In this document: positions 1-9,646 of the stretch, piece by piece
How positions within the stretch are numbered: the stretch's first letter is position 1
Layout: every line of letters starts with the position of its first letter
From: Aliivibrio sp. 1S175
Lineage (GTDB): Bacteria > Pseudomonadota > Gammaproteobacteria > Enterobacterales > Vibrionaceae
Length of the DNA stretch: 64,000 nt
Direction: 5' to 3'
NCBI RefSeq assembly: GCF_001690985.1
Contig: NZ_MAJS01000018.1
Span: 1 to 64,000 of the forward strand
Made by a program: the position numbers and the translations under genes
Notes under the pieces: generated by a model
Seen by the model: the letters and a program-made list of their open reading frames with translations, nothing else
What the model was told of the DNA's origin: nothing
Database searches by the model: none

Positions 1-434
1 ACTCTTCAATTAAAGTTTTTGACTCAATGATTTATACTGATTTCTTACATAAATATATTTGTGTAGTCACTCAGTTCATTGATAGTTGCTCACTTATAAA
101 TAAGTTAAGCTATTTTGACTATCAATCCATAAGTGTCCACACAGATTGCTAAGGTCTAATTATTAAAGAGCTCAAAACTAGGCTTTCGCTTTGTCTTGCT
201 TGAAGTGTCATTTAAATTACTAAAAGTAAGTTGCAAGCAACTTTTGAAAACTCCGTTCGCGTCAACGTTTCACTTCTTGCTATCTCGCTAACCCTTACTA
301 ATAAAGGTTTGCTGTGACAACGGAAGCGAAGTATAGAGATTTAATTATGAGTTGCAAGCCATTTATTTAATAAAAAGATTAAGCGTTCAAAAAACAATCA
401 AGTCGGTATAAAAACAATCAGCTTCGTCCTTTAA
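1..434. other. Non-coding left edge, possibly rRNA-spacer-like
   Basis: No convincing ORF. Around 133-150 the sequence reads AGTGTCCACACAGATTG, close to AGTGCTCACACAGATTG, which follows 16S rRNA in E. coli rrn operons. Just upstream, TTGATAGT (near 80) and ACTATCAA (near 119) could form a long-range stem. A downstream stretch (near 310-345) also has an rRNA-leader look. This may be the tail or a degraded copy of an rRNA operon lying left of the window. I cannot see 16S, 23S or 5S sequence itself, so this is a weak inference. Two copies of AAAACAATCA lie near 392-420. Confidence 0.25.
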
Positions 435-812
435 TTATACTTCCCAATCCTTTTTCATTCGTTTGATTACATTTTCAGGCACATTATGTATGCTCTTAAA
501 CTTCCCCCTGCAGATATCTATTATTAATTCTGCATTATATTGTTGAGCAATTTTTCTATATGCATCCATTTCCCACTGTTTAACGAACGTATTCGCCACC
601 ACCACACTTCTACCATGATAAAGATTAAATTCACATTGAGATTGGCACCATTGATGAGCCGAACTTAATAATGATCCTTCAAAGTAATATTCATTATCAT
701 CATTCACAAAAAACTGATCCGCCTCTATATGTACCAAATCCAGTGTTTTTGCCAATGTTGATTTTCCACTACCAGGTAAACCTCTCAATAACCGCAATTC
801 TAATTTATTCAT
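435..812 (-). CDS. Small P-loop NTPase (AAA/zeta-kinase-like)
   Basis: 125-aa protein with a Walker A motif GLPGSGKST near residues 11-19, followed by a typical small-kinase layout (HIEADQFF near residue 28, as in zeta-toxin-like and polynucleotide-kinase-like P-loop proteins). It is probably an ATP-dependent phosphotransferase, but the substrate cannot be named. The ATG lies two bases after the TAG of the upstream LysR gene, with GAGCTAG as ribosome-binding site, so the two genes are translationally linked. The length is short for a kinase but similar to many stand-alone AAA_33-type proteins. The P-loop is certain; the role is unknown. Confidence 0.7.
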   Translation of the reverse strand: MNKLELRLLRGLPGSGKSTLAKTLDLVHIEADQFFVNDDNEYYFEGSLLSSAHQWCQSQCEFNLYHGRSVVVANTFVKQWEMDAYRKIAQQYNAELIIDICRGKFKSIHNVPENVIKRMKKDWEV

Positions 813-814
813 AA

Positions 815-1735
815 CTAGCTCTGTTCTTTCATTAAATTCTGCCTTACAAACTCAGTAAATACTTTTATTCTTGATGGCATGTATTTATTCTGTGCATACT
901 GCATCGCGATAACACCATGATAATTTCCTTTTATCTGCCATTCAGAAAGAACAGGAACAACCTCGTTATTATCTAACGCCTCTTTAATAACAAAATCAGG
1001 GAAAATCCCGATACCAAAACCATCCTTAACGCCATTTAATCTCATTTGCGAATGGTTAACAGCGTAACGTCCAGTTACTGCTATAACATGGCTTTCTTCT
1101 CCTTTTACAAACTCCCAAATATGATCCGTTGTTGTCTCTCCTAAATAAAGACAGTCGTGATCGGTAAGATCATGTGGATTAATGGGTAACCCTCTCTCCT
1201 TTATATAAGTAGGGCTGGCACATAAACTGAGATTCACCTTCCCTATTTCTTTCATGATTAACCCTTCCGTTGGTTTATCGGTTAAACGAAAAACCACATC
1301 AATCCCTTGAGCTATCATATCGATATCACCATCGGAGGCTCTTAGCTTTAATTGTATTTTAGGATATTTGTTCAGGAATGGCGTGATTAGCGGTTGAAGT
1401 ACTATCGTTAAGAATGCTTTTGGTGCCGCAACCGTTAAACTTCCAGACGGAACAATATGCTCTGAACTCGAAATATCAATCGCCTGTTGCGCTGCCTCAA
1501 CCATAATGACTGATTGTTGGTATATTTTTTTACCAGATTCAGTGATCAGTAAACTGCGTGTTGTTCGCTCAAACAACTTAACAGAGAGTGCATTTTCCAA
1601 CCGAGTAATAAGCTTACTCAACGCCGACGGAGTTACGCCCAGTTTTTTAGCCGCAGCAGTAAAACTGCCTTCATTAACGACTACAATATACGTAGCCAGA
1701 TCGGGTAATAAGGTAATCAGTTTATTTGTGACCAT
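815..1735 (-). CDS. LysR-family transcriptional regulator
   Basis: 306 aa, the usual LysR length. The N-terminal winged helix-turn-helix covers about residues 10-70 (YIVVVNEGSFTAAAKKLGVT, then SALSKLITRLE) and is followed by a periplasmic-binding-protein-like effector domain (from about residue 90). The gene is divergent from kbl-tdh with about 120 bp between the start codons. By LysR habit it may bind that interval and control itself and possibly kbl-tdh, though the effector is unknown. The small P-loop gene is directly downstream. Family membership is clear; the target is inferred. Confidence 0.9.
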   Translation of the reverse strand: MVTNKLITLLPDLATYIVVVNEGSFTAAAKKLGVTPSALSKLITRLENALSVKLFERTTRSLLITESGKKIYQQSVIMVEAAQQAIDISSSEHIVPSGSLTVAAPKAFLTIVLQPLITPFLNKYPKIQLKLRASDGDIDMIAQGIDVVFRLTDKPTEGLIMKEIGKVNLSLCASPTYIKERGLPINPHDLTDHDCLYLGETTTDHIWEFVKGEESHVIAVTGRYAVNHSQMRLNGVKDGFGIGIFPDFVIKEALDNNEVVPVLSEWQIKGNYHGVIAMQYAQNKYMPSRIKVFTEFVRQNLMKEQS

Positions 1736-1856
1736 GATTCACTAATGCTTTTCCATTTTTAGGGATAATAGTCGTAATTGATTTGAATTAGAATCTATTT
1801 ATCGGATTTTAATTACACTCAATACGTAATAATCATAACTAAAAGAAGGGAACACA

Positions 1857-3053
1857 ATGTCTTCTGCATTCTACACTCAAATCCAAAATCAAATTGAAGA
1901 AGTAAAAAGTGAAGGATTATACAAATCTGAACGCATCATTACTTCAGCTCAAAAAGCATCTGTTTCTATTTCTACAGGCCAAGAAGTACTAAACTTCTGT
2001 GCAAACAACTATTTAGGTTTAGCTAATCATCCTGCACTTATCCAATCAGCAAAAGATGGCATGGATGAACATGGCTTTGGTATGGCATCAGTTCGTTTTA
2101 TCTGCGGTACTCAAGACTCACATAAAGTACTGGAAGAAAAACTATCTACTTTCTTAGGTAAAGAAGACACTATCCTTTATACCTCATGCTTTGATGCAAA
2201 CGCAGGTTTATTCGAAACAATTTTAGGTGCCGAAGATGCCATCATCTCTGATGCCCTAAATCACGCATCAATCATTGATGGTGTTCGTCTTTGTAAAGCA
2301 ATGCGTTTCCGTTACGCAAACAACAATATGGCTGAGTTAGAAGAACAACTAATTGCAGCAAAAGAAGCTGGTGCTCGTCATACACTTATCGTTACAGATG
2401 GTGTGTTCTCAATGGACGGCGTAGTTGCAAATCTTCCTGCTATCTGTGATTTAGCTGATAAATACGAAGCACTTGTTATGGTTGATGACTCTCACGCTGT
2501 TGGCTTTATGGGCGAAAACGGCGCGGGTACTCATGAGCATCACGACGTTATTGACCGCATCGATATCATTACTGGTACGCTAGGTAAAGCAATGGGTGGT
2601 GCATCAGGCGGTTATACTTCTGGTAAAAAAGAAGTCATTGATTGGTTACGTCAACGTTCTCGTCCGTACCTATTCTCGAACTCTGTTGCTCCTGCGATTG
2701 TTTCTGCCTCTATTCGTGTTCTTGATTTACTGGCTGAGTCAGGTGATTTACGTACAAGTTTATGGGAAAACTCTGCTCATTTCCGTACTCGCATGGAAGC
2801 CGCTGATTTCACAATGGGTGGTGCTGACCACGCTATCATCCCAATCATGCTAGGCGATGCAAAACTAGCTGCTGAATTCGCAGAACGTGCGTTAGAAAAA
2901 GGCATCTATGTTGTTGCTTTCTCTTTCCCAGTCGTACCTAAAGGCCAAGCTCGTATTCGTACACAAATGTCTGCTGCTCATTCTCGTGAGCAACTAGATC
3001 GCGCAATTGATGCCTTTATCGCTGTAGGTAAAGACATGGAGATCATCAAATAA
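1857..3053 (+). CDS. kbl: Glycine C-acetyltransferase (2-amino-3-ketobutyrate CoA ligase)
   Basis: 398-aa PLP enzyme of the alpha-oxoamine synthase family, the same length as E. coli Kbl. It cleaves 2-amino-3-oxobutanoate with CoA to glycine and acetyl-CoA, the second step of threonine breakdown. Visible motifs are [13 protein letters not shown] near the N-terminus, the [11 protein letters not shown] stretch, and the PLP-lysine motif [14 protein letters not shown] at about residue 244. A strong ribosome-binding site (AGAAGGGA) precedes the ATG. The stop overlaps the tdh start by one base (TAATG), so the two enzymes are coupled and can channel the unstable intermediate. Confidence 0.97.
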   Translation: MSSAFYTQIQNQIEEVKSEGLYKSERIITSAQKASVSISTGQEVLNFCANNYLGLANHPALIQSAKDGMDEHGFGMASVRFICGTQDSHKVLEEKLSTFLGKEDTILYTSCFDANAGLFETILGAEDAIISDALNHASIIDGVRLCKAMRFRYANNNMAELEEQLIAAKEAGARHTLIVTDGVFSMDGVVANLPAICDLADKYEALVMVDDSHAVGFMGENGAGTHEHHDVIDRIDIITGTLGKAMGGASGGYTSGKKEVIDWLRQRSRPYLFSNSVAPAIVSASIRVLDLLAESGDLRTSLWENSAHFRTRMEAADFTMGGADHAIIPIMLGDAKLAAEFAERALEKGIYVVAFSFPVVPKGQARIRTQMSAAHSREQLDRAIDAFIAVGKDMEIIK

Positions 3054-4084
3054 TGAAAATTAAAGCACTATCAAAACTAAAACCTGAAGAAGGCATTTGG
3101 ATGACCGAGGTTGAAAAACCTGAAATGGGTCATAACGATATTCTTATCCGTATTAAGAAAACCGCAATTTGTGGTACTGATGTACATATCTACAATTGGG
3201 ATGAGTGGTCACAAAAAACCATTCCTGTTCCTATGGTTGTTGGTCACGAATACGTAGGTGAAGTGGTTGGTATTGGCCAAGAAGTTCGTGGTTTTGAGAT
3301 TGGCGACCGTGTTTCTGGCGAAGGTCACATTACTTGTGGTCACTGTCGTAACTGTCGTGGCGGCCGTACCCACCTTTGTCGTAATACAACAGGTGTTGGT
3401 GTAAACCGCACAGGCGCATTCTCTGAGTTCTTAGTTATTCCTGCATTTAATGCATTTAAGATCCCCGCTGGAATCTCTGATGATCTTGCATCAATCTTTG
3501 ACCCATTTGGTAATGCGGTTCACACTGCCCTATCATTTGACTTAGTGGGTGAAGACGTTCTTATCACAGGTGCTGGTCCAATTGGTATCATGGCAGCTGC
3601 AGTTGCTAAACACGTTGGTGCTCGTCACGTTGTAATTACTGATGTAAACGAATACCGCTTAGATCTTGCTAAAAAGATGGGCGTAACACGTGCAGTAAAC
3701 GTAATGAACGAGAAACTAGAAGACGTAATGGCCGATCTTGGTATGACTGAAGGCTTTGATGTTGGTTTAGAAATGTCAGGAGTGCCATCGGCATTCAACA
3801 GCATGCTAACTAACATGAATCATGGCGGTAAAATATCTCTATTAGGTATTCCACCATCAGACATGACAGTAGACTGGACTCAAGTGATCTTCAAAGGCTT
3901 AGTTATTAAAGGTATCTACGGTCGTGAGATGTTTGAAACTTGGTATAAAATGGCAAGCTTGATCCAATCAGGCTTAGACCTAGCGCCAATCATTACTCAC
4001 CACTACAAAATTGATGACTTCCAAGCAGGCTTCGATATGATGCGCTCAGGTATGTCAGGTAAAGTTATTCTCGATTGGGAATAA
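3053..4084 (+). CDS. tdh: L-threonine 3-dehydrogenase
   Basis: 343-aa zinc-dependent medium-chain dehydrogenase that oxidises L-threonine to 2-amino-3-oxobutanoate with NAD+. The catalytic zinc cysteine lies in [15 protein letters not shown] near residue 38, followed by GHEYVG. The structural-zinc cysteine cluster is [15 protein letters not shown] near residues 93-107. The NAD-binding Rossmann motif is [12 protein letters not shown] near residue 172. It forms a two-gene operon with kbl and ends just before a strong intrinsic terminator. The size and all motifs match the E. coli enzyme. Confidence 0.97.
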   Translation: MKIKALSKLKPEEGIWMTEVEKPEMGHNDILIRIKKTAICGTDVHIYNWDEWSQKTIPVPMVVGHEYVGEVVGIGQEVRGFEIGDRVSGEGHITCGHCRNCRGGRTHLCRNTTGVGVNRTGAFSEFLVIPAFNAFKIPAGISDDLASIFDPFGNAVHTALSFDLVGEDVLITGAGPIGIMAAAVAKHVGARHVVITDVNEYRLDLAKKMGVTRAVNVMNEKLEDVMADLGMTEGFDVGLEMSGVPSAFNSMLTNMNHGGKISLLGIPPSDMTVDWTQVIFKGLVIKGIYGREMFETWYKMASLIQSGLDLAPIITHHYKIDDFQAGFDMMRSGMSGKVILDWE

Positions 4085-4111
4085 TAATTCTCATTTCACA
4101 ATGAATTAAAT

Positions 4112-4140
4112 AAAGGCTAAACTTCGGTTTGGCCTTTTTT
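4112..4140 (+). terminator. Intrinsic terminator of kbl-tdh
   Basis: An 11-bp stem (4112-4122 pairing with 4127-4137, one G-U pair) is closed by a TTCG tetraloop and followed by a T-run to 4140. It lies 28 bp after the tdh stop. A TTG codon inside it could extend the next ORF upstream, but this is not a plausible start. Confidence 0.92.
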
Positions 4141-4161
4141 GTACCATTTTTAGAGTATTAT

Positions 4162-4506
4162 ATGTCCCAGTTAGAAATTCATGGTTATCACGTTCATATT
4201 TATTTCGATGAGAACAGTATTGATTTAGCGGTTAATTTAACAGAAGAATTATATGAAAAGTTTGGATATGAGTTAGGCAATATAAATAAAAAACCCGTAG
4301 GTCCGCATCCAATCTGGAGTCGTCAAGTTTCTTTTAAGCATAGTGATTATGATGCAGTTATATCATGGCTTAAAATGAATAGAGAAGCTCTTTCAATACT
4401 TATACATCCACTCACTGATGATGAATATATTGATCATACAACATCAGCGATATGGTTAGGGCAACCAATAAAATTAGATCTCAGTATTTTTACAACAAAC
4501 AATTAG
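4162..4506 (+). CDS. DOPA 4,5-dioxygenase family protein
   Basis: 114-aa protein starting at ATG 4162. The longer reading begins with a TTG inside the upstream terminator and is rejected. The pattern IHGYHVHIYFDENS, then GPHPIWSRQVSF, then ILIHPLTDDEY with conserved histidines matches the small bacterial proteins related to fungal DOPA 4,5-dioxygenase. The histidines probably bind a metal. The true bacterial substrate is not known. It is a single-gene unit between the kbl-tdh terminator and an inverted repeat at 4521-4555. Confidence 0.82.
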   Translation: MSQLEIHGYHVHIYFDENSIDLAVNLTEELYEKFGYELGNINKKPVGPHPIWSRQVSFKHSDYDAVISWLKMNREALSILIHPLTDDEYIDHTTSAIWLGQPIKLDLSIFTTNN

Positions 4507-4520
4507 ATTGAATTTATCTA

Positions 4521-4555
4521 TACTCCTTATGACCTAATTAAAGCAATAAGGAGTA
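4521..4555. repeat. 10-bp inverted repeat after the dioxygenase-like gene
   Basis: TACTCCTTAT (4521-4530) and ATAAGGAGTA (4546-4555) are perfect inverted copies with a 15-nt loop. They lie between convergent genes. There is no good T-run on either strand, so this is at best a weak terminator or an mRNA 3'-end hairpin. Confidence 0.5.
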
Positions 4556-4577
4556 AAAAATAAATATTAAGTCTATA

Positions 4578-5807
4578 TTATTTAGATTGGTAAATTGAAA
4601 ACTCTTTATTTAACTTATAATCGGACCATTCATTTTCTTCCATCGCCTCTAAAAATGCTTTTTTAGCTTCAATAAAGGCCATCTTTTCACTCATTTTTTT
4701 CGTTGAGAACGTTTTGAATTTATAACTACTTCGAGGCGTTTGGCCAATAATGCCTTTAAAGATAACCTCATCTTCCATCACTTTGGCCACTACGCCCACA
4801 ACATTAGATGATGGATGGGCAGCCATAAAGTATTTTCCTTTAGCTGATTCGGCTTTACGCTCTGTTTTATAATTCGCCCAATTATAATTTGCCTTCATTA
4901 ACGCCACTTTTCTTACTACATGCGTTGGATGCGTACAGGCTTCAAATTTACTTAAATTAATTGTTGAACCTGTTTTAACAAACTCTTTTCTAACAATAAA
5001 ATGAGACTTATCTTCTGCTTCAATCATTAGAATTTGTTTTGGTTTACGTTTAAATTCAAACCATGTTTTTTCAAATTCGGCCTGACAACCATCCATCGCT
5101 TTTTGAACCAGCTGGTCACAAATTTCACGCATCTCAAATTTAGATAATGCCGTTGTCGTTAACGTTTTACTTGGCTTAAATTCTTTTATATCTGCGTCTT
5201 TGGTTTTTAAATAAGTATCCAATACCTCGCCGATTGCATTTAATTCTGCTAGAAAACGGCCCAGATCATTAAAATCTATATTATATAAACTACGAGAAAA
5301 ATTATGAGAACGGTAACAAGATTTACTTTCATGTCGTTCAAAATGGCTATTAACGTAAGGCGTCCCATTTATCATTGATAACTTTAATTGTATGTTAGGG
5401 TGTAGACCTTTATAAGCAGATTTAGCCGTAAACGTTTTGGTTTTTCTTGCGGCATCGGCAGTTTCATATTCATCTTGCTCAACAAGTTCAGCAATAGACC
5501 ACGCCGCTTCAATTATCGCTTCGGAACGGGCATCAACATCACTCTCTTCATTTTCAAAATCAGCGTAATAAGCTTTACTGTAATAAGGTTGGCCTTTACG
5601 AGCAAAGCGTACTTGTGCAAACTCCATTCTACGACGCTTCGTTGATTGACCATCGTTCCAGTTAATACCAATAGGGATCCAATATTCAGTGCCTGATATA
5701 TCAACCAGTTTTACGCGTAATAATAGGTTTTCTTCAATATACGTTTTCTTTCCACGTACAATTTGAAATGTACTAAAATCGAGTCGTGGCGATAAAGGGT
5801 GGTACAT
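4578..5807 (-). CDS. Uncharacterised 409-aa protein
   Basis: A 409-aa soluble, lysine-rich protein I do not recognise. There is no signal peptide, membrane segment or nucleotide-binding motif. The N-terminus has beta-rich stretches (RLDFSTFQIVRGKKTYIEENLLLRV, in which YWIPIGINW soon follows), and a Lys/Arg-rich stretch lies at residues 55-70. Start ATG at 5807 has an AGAGG ribosome-binding site seven bases upstream. It stands alone, with an inverted repeat below it and a palindrome GGTGAT-TAT-ATCACC (5899-5913) in its upstream region. The basic character suggests nucleic-acid contact, but this is a guess. Confidence 0.75.
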   Translation of the reverse strand: MYHPLSPRLDFSTFQIVRGKKTYIEENLLLRVKLVDISGTEYWIPIGINWNDGQSTKRRRMEFAQVRFARKGQPYYSKAYYADFENEESDVDARSEAIIEAAWSIAELVEQDEYETADAARKTKTFTAKSAYKGLHPNIQLKLSMINGTPYVNSHFERHESKSCYRSHNFSRSLYNIDFNDLGRFLAELNAIGEVLDTYLKTKDADIKEFKPSKTLTTTALSKFEMREICDQLVQKAMDGCQAEFEKTWFEFKRKPKQILMIEAEDKSHFIVRKEFVKTGSTINLSKFEACTHPTHVVRKVALMKANYNWANYKTERKAESAKGKYFMAAHPSSNVVGVVAKVMEDEVIFKGIIGQTPRSSYKFKTFSTKKMSEKMAFIEAKKAFLEAMEENEWSDYKLNKEFSIYQSK

Positions 5808-5898
5808 ATAAAACCTCTGGGCACATAGAGTAAGTGAAACAAGCTACAAAGAAAGAAAACTCTTGGAGAAAGAGCCTTTTATTTTATTGTTATCTATT

Positions 5899-5913
5899 GG
5901 TGATTATATCACC
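5899..5913. promoter_or_regulatory. Palindromic candidate operator
   Basis: GGTGAT and ATCACC flank a TAT centre, giving a 15-bp near-perfect palindrome in the 188-bp gap upstream of the 409-aa gene. It could be an operator for that gene. No cognate regulator is identified. Confidence 0.35.
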
Positions 5914-5950
5914 GTTTGTTATATTAATTCAATTATCTTCATAACAATAT

Positions 5951-5983
5951 AAAAAAAGGCATAGAATTGATCCTATGCCTTTT
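5951..5983 (-). terminator. Intrinsic terminator of the LonB-like gene
   Basis: An 11-bp stem (5954-5964 with 5973-5983), loop of eight, followed on the minus strand by seven T residues. It lies 13 bp beyond the stop of the protease gene. Confidence 0.9.
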
Positions 5984-5995
5984 ATAAAAAATGAA

Positions 5996-8329
5996 TTAAG
6001 CGTTTAATTTTGAACGTATTATATTATAGATACCATCACCGGTTTCAAGTTCAACCGAAAGCCCTGTAAATAACTCAATCGCCTCACTCACATGCTTCAC
6101 TGGCCAAATAGTAAATGACCCTTTTTCTATTGCTTGAACGATTTCCCGATTTAGCATTAAATTTTGAACATTAGATTGAGGAATAATGACACCTTGTGCC
6201 GGTTTCAATCCTTTAATTTTACATACTTGATAGAAACCTTCTATTTTCTCATTTACCCCACCAATAGGTTGAGCTTCACCAAATTGATTCATTGAACCAG
6301 TAATCGCAAGATCTTGTCTGATCGGCATATTTGAAAACGCAGAGATAATAGAACAGAACTCAGCCATAGAAGCACTGTCTCCATCGACCCCGCCGTAGGA
6401 TTGTTCAAAAGCTAAACACGTTTTTAACGGTATCGTCTTCTCGTTTCCAAATAGCGATGCTAAATAAGCACTAAGAATAAATACACCTTTTGAGTGGATA
6501 CTACCACCTAGCTCAACTTTTCTTTCAATATCAAACACTTCACCTTTCCCGAAAGACGTCGTTGCCGTAATTCTATTTGGCATACCAAATTGGTGATTGG
6601 ATGTTGATAATACCGATAATGCATTTACTTGCCCAACAACTCCCCCTTCGGTTTCCAGTAAAGTTGTACCGTTAACAAAGCTTTGCATTACGCCATCTTG
6701 CACTCGATTCACTCGATGCTCTTTATTCGCTAATGCTTGTTCTACGTGTTTTAAACGTATCATGTTAGAGTTCGCTGCTCTGGCAATATAATTTGTTTCT
6801 TTCAATAAATTAGAAATATCAGCCGAATGCAGTGACAATCGATTTTGATCACCGGTCTGACGAGAGCTATATTCTATAATTCGTTCAATCGCTCTTTTAT
6901 CACACTGCAACATATTACCGTCTTGGACAATGCTTGAGATAAATTGAGCATAATGAAACTCTGAGGCGTCTGTTCGTAGCATATCGTCTTCAAAATCAGC
7001 CGTTACTTTAAATAACTCACCAAACTCTGAATCATAATGTTGTAATAATTGGTACGTTTGATAATCACCAAACAAGATAATTTTAACATTCAATGGAATA
7101 GGTTCTGGCTCTAGAGAAACCGTACCAGAAAGCGTTACTTCTTTTTCTAATGAACTTAAATTTAGATTTTGAGATCGTAACGCTCGCTTTAAACCATCCC
7201 AAACATATGGGCGCTCTAATACCTTTACAGCATCCATTAATAAGACACCACCATTAGCTTTATGTAAGCTTCCTGGTCGAATTAAAGAAAAATCAGTAAA
7301 TACAGTACCTTTAAACGTCGCATTTTCTATATAACCAAATAAGTTATGATAGCTTGGGCTTTCCTCTACGATTAACGGAAAATGCTCATCTTTTTGGCTA
7401 ACAATAAGATTAATTTGATAACGACGTGGCAATTTTTTCTCTAAAGAAGCATAAGCAAGCTCTGCATCCTCATTCCCCTCTTGAATGAAGACATCAAAAT
7501 TTTCTAAGATGTCCTTTTCCATTTCTTTTAAATGTTGAGTTACTACTTTTGATTCTTGATACTTAGTTTTGATCGCTTCAAAGTTAACCGTTAATACTTG
7601 AGATACGACTTCTTCATTCAGTTTTTCAATTTTGTCAGAGTATTTATCTTCCCACTCGGTTAACTGTCTAACTAAGCTACGCAACTTTATCTCTAATTCG
7701 TCAATAATAGATTCAAGCTGACGTTGTTCTTGTCTATCCAATGCATCAAAGCTGTCTTCTGTATGCAGTTCTTCACCGTTCATTGCGATAAACTGATAAT
7801 CACCTTGGGTAGTTACCGCTAAGCTAATACCTTTAGTTTTGGCTTCTTTAGTTAATGTGCCAAGTAAAGATTCTTGCTTATCTACTAATTGATTCTTTAA
7901 TGTGCCTGTTCGTGAATAATAAAGTTCATTATCAAACGCAAGAGGAATGGCCTTTGCCAGTTTTAAGGTTATTTTTTCAATTTCTTTTTTGAAGCTTAAG
8001 CCGCTACCAACAGGTAACATTAATACTTTTGGCGTTCGCGTGTCATCAAAATTAGTCACGTAGCACCAATCACATAAACCATTTCCAACTGGCTTATGCC
8101 GCTTTAAATAACGTAACACCATCGTTCTCTTACCTAGACCATTTTGACCTACGGCATAAATATTATAACCACGGTCAGGAATAGACATAGCAAACTCAAC
8201 CGCTTGCTGTGCTCTATCTTGTCCTACGATTTCATCGATGGGTGTAATGTTTTTGGTTGATTTGCAGATGTTCTCATCAAGGTTAGCGGAACGGTAAACT
8301 TGCTTATGTGTGAGAGGTAAAGTAGACAT
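5996..8329 (-). CDS. LonB-like ATP-dependent protease (AAA plus Lon S16 peptidase)
   Basis: 777 aa from ATG 8329, chosen because GAGGT lies six bases upstream; a longer frame reaches 8386 without a better site. The N-terminal half holds an AAA domain with Walker A-like GQNGLGKRT near residue 62 and a Walker B-like GGVLLMDAVKVL in the middle. The C-terminal third is a Lon proteolytic domain. The catalytic serine sits in VDGDSASMAEF, and the catalytic lysine in GGVNEKIEGFYQ, in the usual Ser-Lys spacing. It resembles the E. coli YcbZ/archaeal-LonB type rather than classical Lon. It is a cytoplasmic protease of unknown substrates and lies directly downstream of the unusual operon, but probably has its own promoter. 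Confidence 0.9.
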   Translation of the reverse strand: MSTLPLTHKQVYRSANLDENICKSTKNITPIDEIVGQDRAQQAVEFAMSIPDRGYNIYAVGQNGLGKRTMVLRYLKRHKPVGNGLCDWCYVTNFDDTRTPKVLMLPVGSGLSFKKEIEKITLKLAKAIPLAFDNELYYSRTGTLKNQLVDKQESLLGTLTKEAKTKGISLAVTTQGDYQFIAMNGEELHTEDSFDALDRQEQRQLESIIDELEIKLRSLVRQLTEWEDKYSDKIEKLNEEVVSQVLTVNFEAIKTKYQESKVVTQHLKEMEKDILENFDVFIQEGNEDAELAYASLEKKLPRRYQINLIVSQKDEHFPLIVEESPSYHNLFGYIENATFKGTVFTDFSLIRPGSLHKANGGVLLMDAVKVLERPYVWDGLKRALRSQNLNLSSLEKEVTLSGTVSLEPEPIPLNVKIILFGDYQTYQLLQHYDSEFGELFKVTADFEDDMLRTDASEFHYAQFISSIVQDGNMLQCDKRAIERIIEYSSRQTGDQNRLSLHSADISNLLKETNYIARAANSNMIRLKHVEQALANKEHRVNRVQDGVMQSFVNGTTLLETEGGVVGQVNALSVLSTSNHQFGMPNRITATTSFGKGEVFDIERKVELGGSIHSKGVFILSAYLASLFGNEKTIPLKTCLAFEQSYGGVDGDSASMAEFCSIISAFSNMPIRQDLAITGSMNQFGEAQPIGGVNEKIEGFYQVCKIKGLKPAQGVIIPQSNVQNLMLNREIVQAIEKGSFTIWPVKHVSEAIELFTGLSVELETGDGIYNIIRSKLNA

Positions 8330-8460
8330 AAGGCGACCTCTTATTTTGTTATGATTTTCATCAGTATAGATTGAAAAAAACAACAATTAAGTGATCTACG
8401 TTTAACTATTTGAAAAAGAAGGTTTTTGTAAAATCATCTCATATAACTCAATAATCATAA

Positions 8461-8492
8461 TTTAATGGATGAACCTCCTATCTCCCATTAAA
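8461..8492 (-). other. Inverted repeat after the CARF-like gene
   Basis: TTTAATGG (8461-8468) and CCATTAAA (8485-8492) form an 8-bp stem just after the stop of the eight-gene operon. There is no T-run, so termination would be weak and some read-through into the LonB-like gene is possible. Confidence 0.35.
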
Positions 8493-8498
8493 TCGACT

Positions 8499-9626
8499 TC
8501 ACAACGTCAGATTGTCACAAATAAACACTACATCAGCTTGAATATGATACGTTGAGCCAGATTTAATCCCATCAGAATGCACTTTGATTTTATCAAAAAG
8601 ATCAGGCACTAATTTATCTTTTAACGATTTATGCAATCCAGTGATTGATTGACGAATAAAGTCTTTTTTTAACTCCCCTAATTCATCATAAGATTTTTGT
8701 CGCCATTGACCTTCATCCTCTAACCCCATGGTCTTATATAAACGAACATCAGCCTTCATCTTATCTAATACGTTAAGATAATGTGCCGTTTGGCTTTTGT
8801 CGTCTTCAAAATAACGGCCTAGTGTTTCTTTTCTTTCTTCTTTTAACAAAAAGAACAGATAAATTGCCAGACTCTTACCCGTGAGTGGAATTTTGATTCC
8901 CGCTACTTCAACCGTTTTTTCTGTTGTAGAGATAATCACTTGAGTCTTTATATTGTTTGCGCTATTGAGTGCAGACACCGTTTTAGAGAAAGAATGTTCC
9001 TCCATTTGATTAATAATACGCTCATCAACTTGACGTCGCATTCGTACAAACGGGATTTCAGCTAAGGTTACTGTCGCCTCTTTCGCATTAATTGTCTTTC
9101 CTAGCTTACCTTGAATAAAACAATCAATTGGTGTTGGATAATAAAAATCACTGACAAATTCAAACTCATCATCTACAAATACATGGCTCAACACATCTTG
9201 CTCTCGACCATACAATGACATCGCATAACCCATATAAAACGCCATGGTTTTACGGCCACCAGCAATAGAGGCATGAATAGCAACGTCATCATCTTGAGTT
9301 AACTGAGCAACCTTTTGCGTAATAAAATCCGCCATTATGGATTGATCATCAATGCCTTTCGCATCCATTAACCCATTACCCTTATCATCGGTAATTACCC
9401 AAATATGACCAGAATTAAAGGCGATTGGTGGAAGTTGATAATCCGCAATTAATTTATCCCAATACCCTTGTACAAAAAGCCCATTTTCTAAGGTCTGTTT
9501 CGAATCTTCGGTGGTAATAACATACACAGTTTCTGGCATCGGTTTGCCCTGTGTATGAAGCGCGTAAATAGTTTCAGTTAATACTTGAGGGCTGGCGCCA
9601 GTAACGGCGATAAGGATACTTTTCAT
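8499..9626 (-). CDS. CARF-like CRISPR-associated NE0113-family protein
   Basis: 375 aa. The N-terminal 190 residues carry the family signatures ILIAVTGASPQVLTETIYAL (residues 4-23), FVDDEFEFVSDFYYPTP (near 150-165) and SIAGGRKTMAFYMGYAMSLY (near 120-140). These fit the NE0113 group (Cas_NE0113), Rossmann-like CARF proteins seen beside type III CRISPR loci and discussed as cyclic-oligoadenylate binders or ring nucleases. The C-terminal half includes a possible winged-helix stretch (IPLTGKSLAIYLFFLLKE). No CRISPR array or Cas10 is seen in the window. It is the last gene of the eight-gene operon, 68 bp after the GrpE-like gene, with a hairpin in the gap. Family call is fairly firm; nucleotide sensing is inferred. 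Confidence 0.8.
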   Translation of the reverse strand: MKSILIAVTGASPQVLTETIYALHTQGKPMPETVYVITTEDSKQTLENGLFVQGYWDKLIADYQLPPIAFNSGHIWVITDDKGNGLMDAKGIDDQSIMADFITQKVAQLTQDDDVAIHASIAGGRKTMAFYMGYAMSLYGREQDVLSHVFVDDEFEFVSDFYYPTPIDCFIQGKLGKTINAKEATVTLAEIPFVRMRRQVDERIINQMEEHSFSKTVSALNSANNIKTQVIISTTEKTVEVAGIKIPLTGKSLAIYLFFLLKEERKETLGRYFEDDKSQTAHYLNVLDKMKADVRLYKTMGLEDEGQWRQKSYDELGELKKDFIRQSITGLHKSLKDKLVPDLFDKIKVHSDGIKSGSTYHIQADVVFICDNLTL

Positions 9627-9646
9627 GGGACCTCAGGGGATGATAA

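Noticed and set aside
4129..4161. Upstream extension of the dioxygenase-like gene to a TTG
   Set aside because: The TTG is in the stem of the kbl-tdh terminator, and the ATG at 4162 fits the family start.
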